Positions 1 to 7,221 of a stretch of DNA of 33,031 bases are shown in pieces. The stretch is from an uncultured Methanobacteriaceae archaeon (GTDB lineage Archaea; Methanobacteriota; Methanobacteria; Methanobacteriales; Methanobacteriaceae). Position 1 is the first letter of the stretch. Every line of letters starts with the position of its first letter. The stretch spans positions 1 to 33,031 of the forward strand of contig CADBRM010000048.1 of NCBI GenBank assembly GCA_902797085.1. Reading direction: 5' to 3'. The notes under the pieces are model-generated. The model did not search any database. It was given only the letters and a program-made list of their open reading frames with translations, and was not told the origin of the DNA. The position numbers and the translations under genes were made by a program.

Positions 1-63
1 AAGGATAATGATAGGTTATCTAAGGATAATGATAGGTTATCTAAGGATAATGATAAGTTATCT
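1..63 (+). repeat. Three tandem 21-bp repeats coding coiled-coil heptads
   Basis: Copies at 1-21 and 22-42 are identical and the copy at 43-63 differs by one base (AGG to AAG). Diverged copies continue in phase to about 147. Each copy is exactly seven codons, one coiled-coil heptad (KDNDRLS), so gain or loss of a copy keeps the frame. The array probably extends upstream of the window. Confidence 0.9.
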
Positions 64-360
64 CAAGATAAGAATATGTTGGTTCGGGATAAGGATAAAT
101 TTGTTAAGGACAATGATAATTTAGTTAAAGAAAAGGAAAAATTACTTCAGCAAAATAATTATTTGAACAATGAAACGAATAAATTAACAGATAATGTAAA
201 AGGGTTAAATAACGAAATTAATCAACTTAAAAATGAATTAGAATCATTAAAAAGTGAAAATCAAAAATTAAGACAATTTAGAGGGGATGTTTTGTCTTCT
301 TCAAGTTGGAAAATAACTGAACCATTCAGAAAACTGATTTTAACTTTCAAAGATAAATAA
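1..360 (+). CDS. Heptad-repeat coiled-coil protein, C-terminal part (5' end outside window)
   Basis: The reading frame is open from base 1, so the start lies upstream; the first internal ATG is at 76 but the frame before it encodes the same repeat. The visible 119 residues are about 14 heptads, beginning with three near-identical KDNDRLS units and continuing with a Leu at nearly every sixth position, which indicates a long parallel coiled coil. The C-terminus carries SSSSWKITEPFRKL and a basic tail. This Ser-Trp-Lys/Arg-x-Thr tail recurs at the end of two GT2-type proteins in this window (17634 and 18878 genes), so the missing N-terminal part may be a glycosyltransferase. No catalytic domain is visible. 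A T-rich tract follows the stop codon, and the next gene starts 51 bases downstream on the same strand. Confidence 0.75.
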   Translation, partial: KDNDRLSKDNDRLSKDNDKLSQDKNMLVRDKDKFVKDNDNLVKEKEKLLQQNNYLNNETNKLTDNVKGLNNEINQLKNELESLKSENQKLRQFRGDVLSSSSWKITEPFRKLILTFKDK

Positions 361-370
361 TAAATTCATC

Positions 371-395
371 TCCCTTATTTTTTTTTAATTTTAAC
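371..395 (+). terminator. Possible T-tract terminator after the first CDS
   Basis: A run of nine T within a T-rich stretch lies 10-30 bases after the stop codon at 358-360, with no clear hairpin. Archaeal RNA polymerase can terminate on U-tracts alone. It is only 20-30 bases before the next start codon, so read-through into that gene is also possible. Confidence 0.35.
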
Positions 396-411
396 TTTCC
401 AGGTAATTTTT

Positions 412-2748
412 ATGAATTTACTTAATAGAATTTTTGAGTATATACTTAATCATAGTAACAGTTATCTTTTTTATAAAAATCATTATGAATCATCTATTTT
501 CCAGCATAATAATGATTTGATTGAAATAAAGAAGTTAAATAATGAAATTCAGGAATTAAAAGAAGAAAATATCAGATATAAAAATCAAATTAATCAGATA
601 AACAATAATCGTAATGAAATAATAAGTGAATTAAAACAGTTTTTTGAAAAAAATATTCGCGTATTGTCTGATGAAAATATTCGGCTGATGGAAAAAATAA
701 CTCAGACTAACAGTAAAAATGACAAGATATTGGAAAAAGTTATTCACAGCAACAGTAAAAATGATAAATTATTGGAAAAATTAAACCAGAATAATGTTAA
801 AAATGATGAAGTTCTAGAAAATGTGATTCACACCAATGATGAAAATCTTAATTTTATCCAAAATAATTTTAATGGTCAACTACAATCTATTGATTTTAAT
901 TTACATGTTCTCTTAAATAATTATAATTCGTTAAAGAATGACGTGAATAAATACTTATCATATACCTCACAGAACTATAAAGACATAATTAATCAATTTT
1001 ATAAAAACAACAATGAACTTCAGTTAAAAATAGATGATATTACTACAAACAATTCTGTAATGGAAAATCAGTTGACAACAATAACTGATGAAATGAATCA
1101 GAATAAAAACATCATACTGGATAATCAAAACAGTTCTAAGGAACTAATTAATGAAAAGATTGAAAAAGAATTATCTACATTAGGGACACAACTTGAATCA
1201 AATAACAGTTTAATTCAAAAAAATTATAAAGAATTCGTAGATATTAATGATGCAGGTATGGACTTGATAAGAAAAGGTCAGGAACAAATTACTTCACTTA
1301 TCAGCAATGGCGACAAGAATGTATTATCACAGTTATCCCTCCTGTCGGATTCGAATAATATGATTATGGGCAGTATGGATAAGTTTAACGATAAGCATAA
1401 TCAGAAAAACAACGAAATTATGGAAAAACTATTAACAATACAGAATGATGAAAGGGACATATCCTTATTAAATAGTATTGCAGAGAATAATGAGAACAGA
1501 TATGATACATTAATGAGTTTCCTTAACAGGAATCTTGACTTAAATAAAATAGAAATATTTAATAGAATTTCTGATGATTTGAACAATGGAAATTATATTA
1601 ATATGGATTCCTATAAGAAAATTAAGCAAATGGGACTTTTTGATGAAATGTATTATAAAAAGCAATACGATTATAATTTGGATATTGATCCATTACTTCA
1701 TTACATATACAAGGGTTATGAAGAAAACAAAAATCCATGTGAAAAATTTGAAACGCTATATTATAAGGAATCTGATGACAACGTGTTAAAATCACCATTA
1801 AATCCTTTAGTATATTTTGTATCAAAGGGATTCTATGAAGGAAATATAAGATTTAGTCCTAAAGAGTTAAGGGTAAATCATATCAACAAATTAGAGTTGG
1901 ATGATAAAATACAATCATTTGACAACAAAGGTACTGCAACCAACAAACGGCAGCCAAGATTAATAGTTTCATTAACTTCAATACCTGAAAGAATGTATGA
2001 TATACATTATTGTTTATATTCACTATTAAAACAGGAAGTTAAACCGGATGAAATAATATTATACTTGGGTGAAGATAAGTTTCCAGAAAAAGAACTGGAT
2101 TTACCTAAAGAAGTGTTACGTCTTAAGAAACACGGATTGACTATTAAATTCTGCAAAGATATTAAATCCTACACGAAGGTTATACCTGCACTAAAGGATT
2201 ATCCTGATGATATCATTGTAACAGCAGATGATGATATTTTCTATCCTGAGAATTGGTTAAAAGTTTTGTATGAGGAACATCAGAAGTATCCTGAATTAAT
2301 CGTTGGACATAGATTAAGAAGGATGCTTTATAATAATGGTGAATTTGAAAATTATGTAAACTGGAAAATCATAGAGGATGAAATGGAAGCTTCATTTTTA
2401 AATTTCATTACAGGTGTGGGAGGAGTACTGTATCCACCACATAGTCTCTATAGTGATGTCACTGATGAAAGTATATTCAGGGAATTATGTGAAGATGCTG
2501 ATGATATTTGGTTATGGGCAATGGCAGTTTTAAACAATACTAAAATAAAAATAGCTAAGAATCATAATCCGACATTACTGACCTATGTAAATCCGGCAAG
2601 AGAACGAAATTTAATTAATGAGAAAACATTGTGGTCCCAGAATATTGGTGCAAATCAAAACAATGTACAGCTGGAAAAAATTATTGACAAGTATCCTCAA
2701 ATAATTGCAATAATCGATGAAGAGTTAGATAAGAATAAAAATAAATAA
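412..2748 (+). CDS. Coiled-coil glycosyltransferase with DDD motif (GT-A fold)
   Basis: 778 residues. Residues 1-400 are Asn/Lys/Glu-rich coiled coil. Residues about 425-480 hold two copies of an LxHYIxxG...NP module like the NPDV/HYxxxGxxEGR repeats linked to many surface-polysaccharide glycosyltransferases. Residues about 515-760 form a GT-A type domain with SLTSIPER, then TADDDIFYP (DDD near 605-607, probable metal/nucleotide-sugar site), GVGGVLYPP and ADDIWLWAMA. The C-terminal half is clearly paralogous to the minus-strand gene 15783-17063. The N-terminus (NLLNRI...YKNHY) resembles that of the small coiled-coil protein at 2752-3144. There is no signal peptide or membrane segment, so a cytoplasmic-face enzyme tethered by its coiled coil is plausible (inference). 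AGGT at 401-404 supports the ATG at 412. The stop faces a convergent gene three bases away. Donor and acceptor are unknown. Confidence 0.85.
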   Translation: MNLLNRIFEYILNHSNSYLFYKNHYESSIFQHNNDLIEIKKLNNEIQELKEENIRYKNQINQINNNRNEIISELKQFFEKNIRVLSDENIRLMEKITQTNSKNDKILEKVIHSNSKNDKLLEKLNQNNVKNDEVLENVIHTNDENLNFIQNNFNGQLQSIDFNLHVLLNNYNSLKNDVNKYLSYTSQNYKDIINQFYKNNNELQLKIDDITTNNSVMENQLTTITDEMNQNKNIILDNQNSSKELINEKIEKELSTLGTQLESNNSLIQKNYKEFVDINDAGMDLIRKGQEQITSLISNGDKNVLSQLSLLSDSNNMIMGSMDKFNDKHNQKNNEIMEKLLTIQNDERDISLLNSIAENNENRYDTLMSFLNRNLDLNKIEIFNRISDDLNNGNYINMDSYKKIKQMGLFDEMYYKKQYDYNLDIDPLLHYIYKGYEENKNPCEKFETLYYKESDDNVLKSPLNPLVYFVSKGFYEGNIRFSPKELRVNHINKLELDDKIQSFDNKGTATNKRQPRLIVSLTSIPERMYDIHYCLYSLLKQEVKPDEIILYLGEDKFPEKELDLPKEVLRLKKHGLTIKFCKDIKSYTKVIPALKDYPDDIIVTADDDIFYPENWLKVLYEEHQKYPELIVGHRLRRMLYNNGEFENYVNWKIIEDEMEASFLNFITGVGGVLYPPHSLYSDVTDESIFRELCEDADDIWLWAMAVLNNTKIKIAKNHNPTLLTYVNPARERNLINEKTLWSQNIGANQNNVQLEKIIDKYPQIIAIIDEELDKNKNK

Positions 2749-2751
2749 TGA

Positions 2752-3144
2752 TTAGTCTAATTCTCCAATAATTTTCTCTATTTTTTCAAATTCATTATTG
2801 TTATACATCATTAAATTATCATAACATTTTTCATTGTGCATCTTATTTAAACTAATTTTCTTTTCAATAAGACATATGGATTCGTTGATGTTTATTATTT
2901 CAGATAGTATCTGAGTCATATTTTCGTTTTGTGCATTAATTTCTTGAATCTTTTCATTTTTGGAATTGTTGTCATTTGTCAGTTCCCTAATTTCAAATTC
3001 TAAATTCTTATTTTTATTCCGTAATTCATCAATAATCCTTTGTTTTTCTAAGTTTTGATTGTTAAGGAGTGTGTATTGTTCCTTATAATACTTGAAGCTA
3101 TGGCTTTTATTCAATAAGAAATTTTTAATTTTTTTTAATAACAT
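2752..3144 (-). CDS. Small coiled-coil protein, N-terminal paralogue of the 412-2748 glycosyltransferase
   Basis: 130 residues if started at the ATG at 3144, where GGTG (3151-3154) lies six bases upstream. A longer frame begins at an ATG at 3186 but overlaps the upstream gene's end and has a poorly placed ribosome site. The N-terminus (LLKKIKNFLLNKSHS...YYKEQY) matches that of the facing coiled-coil glycosyltransferase, which also supports the 3144 start. The rest is Asn/Glu/Lys-rich coiled coil, with no glycosyltransferase motifs. It is the last gene of the minus-strand operon 7131-2752, starting 16 bases after the tandem GT2 stop. It could be a free-standing scaffold or partner for a coiled-coil glycosyltransferase, or the relic of a duplication that lost its catalytic half. 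No enzymatic function can be assigned. Confidence 0.75.
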   Translation of the reverse strand: MLLKKIKNFLLNKSHSFKYYKEQYTLLNNQNLEKQRIIDELRNKNKNLEFEIRELTNDNNSKNEKIQEINAQNENMTQILSEIININESICLIEKKISLNKMHNEKCYDNLMMYNNNEFEKIEKIIGELD

Positions 3145-3150
3145 GTTTAA

Positions 3151-3154
3151 CACC
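3151..3154 (-). promoter_or_regulatory. Ribosome binding site deciding the 3144 start
   Basis: GGTG on the minus strand, six bases before the ATG at 3144. This spacing and the shared N-terminus with the facing glycosyltransferase favour 3144 over the upstream ATG at 3186. Confidence 0.6.
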
Positions 3155-3160
3155 AGTTCA

Positions 3161-5272
3161 TTAGATTCTTTTTGCAAAATCCTCATAATCTTCCGTATTC
3201 ATCATTAAATGATAGTTTCTTTTGTTCAGTTGATTCAAATATTTCTCAAAGTCTTCTTTTAACATATATTTCGTTTCATATTCACTGATTTTATTTTTCA
3301 TGTTCCGATAATATTCCTCTTTATATTCCCTATCAATCATGTAATATTTTTTGATAATGATGCTGATGATGTAATTCAGGACATTATCTTTACAGCTCTC
3401 GTATAAACCACTATTTTTGAAGTAATTTAGCACTATTTCAGAGATAGTTATTATGTTCAACAAGTTACTGTCAGTACAATTTGTGATGGAATATTCTCGT
3501 CTGCTTCTGTTGTATAAGTATTCATTGAGAAACAATATCGAATTTGATTCGTACATTATTTCAAAAAAGAAAGGATTATCTTCGTATATCACTTCTTCAG
3601 GGAAATATATTGAGTTTTTTTTAATAAATGAACTTTTTAGAAACTTATTGCAAGGACTGTTTGGAATATTGAAAATTACATCATTTCCAATTTCTTTATA
3701 AGTTAAGGATTTATCATAATTTATATTGAGATTGTCCATGGAATAATATTCTGATTTATAGAACTCATCTTTTCTGTAATCATAATTAATTAATTTAAAT
3801 ATTATGACTTCTGAATCATATTTGGTTGCAGCATCATACAACTTTTCTAAGGAATTTTCATCCAACCAATCATCGGAATCTAGGAATTGAATGTATTCCC
3901 CGTTTGAGTAATTTATTCCAATATTTCTACATGCACCCGGTCCAAGATTTTCTGTATTGTTGATTATTTTTACCCTATCATCTTTTTTAGCAAAATAATT
4001 TAGAATTGCCGGTGAAGAGTCAGTGGAGTTGTCATTTATGCAAATTATTTCAAAATCAGTGAATGTCTGATTAAGAACACTGTTGATGCAATTATGCAAA
4101 TATTTTTCGACATTATATATGGGAATAATAACTGAAATTTTAACTTTTTTATCGAAAACAATGCTGTTGTGTGAAATCTTTTTTGGCTTGTTTATGTTTT
4201 GTATGTTTTCAGAGTTTTTTTCTAGGTATAATTCATCATTAAGTTTGGTAATTTTTTTCTGATAATTCTTGATAACATCATAATAATTAAATGTTTCATT
4301 TTCTGTAATGTTGCAGTAGGTGTTTAAGAATTTAATTAAGTTTTTTGACAGTATTGGAGTAATTATCTTCAATAATTCTGAATTACCGGTTTTATGTTTA
4401 TTGATTCTGTTGAAAAGTTCCTTATAGTATTTAACCAGGTTTACTCGTTCATTAGTACTTAAATCGGTTTTTTCAAATAATGAAGTCCAATAGGAGAGGT
4501 GACTGTTTAAACAAATCACATATTCAGTATCATATTTCTTTAAAACTTCATACATTTTATCATATACTTCTAAGAACTCATGTAAACGTTCAAAGGTAAA
4601 AGTACCTGTAACAGACTTGTTTGAACTATCATCCTCTCGTTTATTATAAATTACTAATTCTTTGTTGGCAAAGGATATTCCTTTGGCCTTTGTAAGAACA
4701 GAATAGATAAATAATGCATCCTGTCCGGGCAGATTTTCATTAAATCGTATATTGTTTTTTAAAAGAAATTCTTTTTTATATATTTTTGTCCATATGGATG
4801 GTGGAAGTATTAATAATGACGGTTTTTCGTTTATGTCATTAATGGTTATTGAATCAGTGATTTCAACATAATCCCATGGAATCAGATTATCTTTTCGTTG
4901 AATGGAAAAATTTCCTGAAGCCAGATCAATATCTTCTGTAGTAATTTTCTTGTATAAAATTTCACAGGCATTTTCTGTTAAATAATCATCAGAATCTAGG
5001 AACATGATGTATTCTGCACTGGCCTTTTCTATTCCAATATTTCTAGGTTTTCCTGCAAATCCGCTATTTTCATCCAAATAATGTCCCTTTACATTTTCAT
5101 ATTTATTCTCATACTCTCTGATTTTAATTTTACTTTGATCTGAAGAACAGTCATCAATGAAGATTACTTCTAAATTTTCAAAACCAATTGTCTGATTGTA
5201 TATTGATTTAAATGTATTGTCAATATACTTCTCAACATTATAAACTGGTATGATAATTGAAATCTTGTACAT
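3161..5272 (-). CDS. Tandem-domain family 2 glycosyltransferase (two GT2 modules)
   Basis: 703 residues with two GT2 (GT-A fold) modules. Module 1 (about 1-220) has SIIIPVYN, FIDDCSSD (38-45) and FLDSDD (91-96), with GQDALF near 183 as the probable catalytic acid region. Module 2 (about 376-600) has SVIIPIYN, CINDNSTD (411-418), FLDSDD (463-468) and YEDNPFF (563-569). Both keep the nucleotide-binding Asp and the DxD-type motif, so both look active; two-module enzymes of this layout often add alternating sugars. A helical linker joins them. Module 2 is strikingly like the single-module gene at 19938-20954, including the INYD...YYSM stretch after the catalytic core. ATG at 5272 follows GGGGAAG at good spacing. 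The gene is 18 bases downstream of the SGNH hydrolase in the same operon. Sugar specificity is not deducible. Confidence 0.9.
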   Translation of the reverse strand: MYKISIIIPVYNVEKYIDNTFKSIYNQTIGFENLEVIFIDDCSSDQSKIKIREYENKYENVKGHYLDENSGFAGKPRNIGIEKASAEYIMFLDSDDYLTENACEILYKKITTEDIDLASGNFSIQRKDNLIPWDYVEITDSITINDINEKPSLLILPPSIWTKIYKKEFLLKNNIRFNENLPGQDALFIYSVLTKAKGISFANKELVIYNKREDDSSNKSVTGTFTFERLHEFLEVYDKMYEVLKKYDTEYVICLNSHLSYWTSLFEKTDLSTNERVNLVKYYKELFNRINKHKTGNSELLKIITPILSKNLIKFLNTYCNITENETFNYYDVIKNYQKKITKLNDELYLEKNSENIQNINKPKKISHNSIVFDKKVKISVIIPIYNVEKYLHNCINSVLNQTFTDFEIICINDNSTDSSPAILNYFAKKDDRVKIINNTENLGPGACRNIGINYSNGEYIQFLDSDDWLDENSLEKLYDAATKYDSEVIIFKLINYDYRKDEFYKSEYYSMDNLNINYDKSLTYKEIGNDVIFNIPNSPCNKFLKSSFIKKNSIYFPEEVIYEDNPFFFEIMYESNSILFLNEYLYNRSRREYSITNCTDSNLLNIITISEIVLNYFKNSGLYESCKDNVLNYIISIIIKKYYMIDREYKEEYYRNMKNKISEYETKYMLKEDFEKYLNQLNKRNYHLMMNTEDYEDFAKRI

Positions 5273-5290
5273 GTTCTTCCCCGTTGATAA

Positions 5291-6259
5291 TTATCCTAAA
5301 AATTCGCATATCTTATCAGAAAGAATGTAAGTAGCATATTCCGAGAAATGATTATCATCATATTTGATATAATCCAGTTCATCTTCATCAAATAACTCAT
5401 TAAAATATATTATGACACGATTTTTTCTGTTGTGAATGTTTTTTCTATAATGGTAGTTTTCTAGTTTTCTTATCGATGTGTCATCAATTAAAAATATTAT
5501 TTTCCTGTCAGTCTTTGATTCAGAAATAATACTAATAAATTCTTCTAATGTATGAATATGGTTAATTAAATATTGATTTAAAGATATGAGTATCACTATA
5601 TCGTTATTATTTATTAAACTAATTTTTTCAGCTAATTGTTTGTTTATTTCAATTTGTTTTGTTTTATAAAATATTATGGCATCTTTATTTAGTTCTCGAC
5701 TAATTATGTTGGGATACGAATTTCCACTACGAGATACTGATGCTCCTTGGGTAATTGAATTTCCAAAAAATAATATTGGATTTTCATTATTCATATTTTT
5801 ACTTTTCTTAATAGTATTATTTCTTTCTATACCAATAAATATTTTTTGAATATGCATAAAGTTCGGTAGAAATACGCATAAATCATCATTGGGGGTGTTC
5901 GAGATGACCTCTGAAAATATGTTATTATTCCCAAAGGGTGCAAATACGGTTTTATGATAATATTTATTGTTTTTTATTTTATAAACGTCAAATCCTCTGG
6001 AATTCCAGTCAGCCAATTTAAGATTCGTCGTATTTGCTTTTAATTCAACTTTAAAAACTATTTTTTTAGAAGTAGTTGAAAATTGCATTCTATTTCCATA
6101 AATGTTATAATTAAGGGATTTTTCGTCAATTATGGAATTATTATCTATATAATCATAGTTTTCGAAAAATAAGTCTTTATTCTGAAAAACATCAATGAAC
6201 ATATATTCTTTTTCATTTACGCTCCTGATGTTTTCATCAATAGAGTTTAAATATTCCAT
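5291..6259 (-). CDS. SGNH/GDSL-family hydrolase with GxDLY-type N-domain, oxyanion Gly missing
   Basis: 322 residues. The N-terminal beta domain contains RGFDVYK (near 88-94), matching the GxDLY motif of the domain that precedes one SGNH esterase family. The hydrolase domain has FFGNSITQGAS with Ser168 as the expected nucleophile, SLNQ (Asn228) in the block III position, and DDNHFSEY (Asp301/His304) as the expected block V pair. The block II glycine seen in the paralogue at 13758-14819 aligns with Ile here, so the oxyanion hole may be altered. Such enzymes usually remove acetyl or acyl groups from sugars. No signal peptide is seen. The start overlaps the end of the upstream pseudoenzyme gene by 13 bases and has a very strong GGAGAGG (6265-6271) five bases before the ATG, so translation is probably coupled. 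Activity is uncertain. Confidence 0.8.
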   Translation of the reverse strand: MEYLNSIDENIRSVNEKEYMFIDVFQNKDLFFENYDYIDNNSIIDEKSLNYNIYGNRMQFSTTSKKIVFKVELKANTTNLKLADWNSRGFDVYKIKNNKYYHKTVFAPFGNNNIFSEVISNTPNDDLCVFLPNFMHIQKIFIGIERNNTIKKSKNMNNENPILFFGNSITQGASVSRSGNSYPNIISRELNKDAIIFYKTKQIEINKQLAEKISLINNNDIVILISLNQYLINHIHTLEEFISIISESKTDRKIIFLIDDTSIRKLENYHYRKNIHNRKNRVIIYFNELFDEDELDYIKYDDNHFSEYATYILSDKICEFLG

Positions 6260-7131
6260 TGTAACCTCTCCATATCTTCTTTGATGATTTTATAAATCAA
6301 AATATTTGCATAGTCATTGATGAAGTTATTACTGGATGTGCACCGATCAAAAAATTCAGAATCATGAAGAAAGCTCATGTCTTTTAAAATTAGTTTGTCA
6401 CCATTCAATAAAGGGTCTAATGTGTAAAATAGTTCGTATTGTTTTTCTTTGTAATATCTTGGAATAGTATACCAGCATATTACTTTATTGCAATGTTTTA
6501 GCATGTGCCTTACTGTTTTAAGAAGAAAATTATCAACAATAAAATCATCTTGCTTGTAATAATCCAGTTCCAGGATGCCATATTCATATTTGCAATCAAT
6601 CTTGTCTTCAACAAAATAATTGTCTATCTTGTCTAAAAAGTTTCTATCAAGAAAAGATAGGTGATAGGGGGTTAAATTCATTTTTCTAGCAATAATATTG
6701 GAAAACATTGTGCCGGCTGCATTGATACCCATTCCATAAGTATGGACACCACCAGCAACCAGTATTTTTTCTTGGAAATCATTAATTTGAATATCAAAAC
6801 CCTGTGGGATTTCAATATTTAATTTTGTTAAGTCACCTACAATTGGTGGATGAATAATTATTTCAACATGCTCTTCAGAAGATATTTCTTTGGATAAATC
6901 AATTGAAATAGTTTCCTGATTGGCTTTAGCATTATAATTATTCCAATGATCTTTGATTTTATAGAGAACTTGTATTTCTTCTCTGGCATTCAAGCTTATC
7001 TGAGGATAGTTTCTTGAATATTCTGTTGTGATGTTGTATTTTATATCAAATTTGGTACAATCTGTTTTGAATTTATAGGCGTATTTTTTTAAGAAACTTT
7101 CTTCTGCAGTTGATAAAAGATCAATTATCAT
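6247..7131 (-). CDS. SGNH-hydrolase-like pseudoenzyme (catalytic Ser and His lost)
   Basis: 294 residues from the ATG at 7131; a TTG at 7140 is also possible, but the paralogue at 14820-15734 aligns from MILDLLS to MIIDLLS, which favours 7131. A beta-rich N-terminal region (about 1-120) is followed by a segment, ILVAGGVHTYGMG, that occupies the place of the SGNH block I (GNSITQG) with Val where the nucleophilic Ser should be. Near the end, SSNNFINDYAN occupies the block V place with Phe instead of His. It is therefore best read as a non-catalytic SGNH-fold protein that may bind a glycan or stabilise the hydrolase encoded immediately downstream, whose start overlaps this gene by 13 bases. A TATA-like element on the minus strand near 7183-7192 could be its own promoter. 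I know no described family with certainty; the fold assignment is by motif alignment only. Confidence 0.75.
   Translation of the reverse strand: MIIDLLSTAEESFLKKYAYKFKTDCTKFDIKYNITTEYSRNYPQISLNAREEIQVLYKIKDHWNNYNAKANQETISIDLSKEISSEEHVEIIIHPPIVGDLTKLNIEIPQGFDIQINDFQEKILVAGGVHTYGMGINAAGTMFSNIIARKMNLTPYHLSFLDRNFLDKIDNYFVEDKIDCKYEYGILELDYYKQDDFIVDNFLLKTVRHMLKHCNKVICWYTIPRYYKEKQYELFYTLDPLLNGDKLILKDMSFLHDSEFFDRCTSSNNFINDYANILIYKIIKEDMERLQWNI
6265..6271 (-). promoter_or_regulatory. Strong ribosome binding site inside the upstream gene
   Basis: GGAGAGG on the minus strand lies inside the last codons of the upstream pseudoenzyme gene, five bases before the ATG at 6259. This arrangement indicates coupled, near-equimolar translation of the pair. 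Confidence 0.7.
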
Positions 7132-7221
7132 ATTATTCAAACCTATCCTTTAAAGTAATTATTATTATTTTTAATTATTTCTTGATTTATAGGTTTTGAA
7201 TATTTTTATGAAATCTCGTAA

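Noticed and set aside
1-63. Tandem repeats considered as a CRISPR array
   Set aside because: The units abut with no spacers, are 21 bp, and are in frame with a coiled-coil protein.
412-1620. Asn-rich coiled coil considered as an S-layer or phage tail-fibre protein
   Set aside because: It is continuous with a clear DDD glycosyltransferase domain, and no phage genes are nearby.
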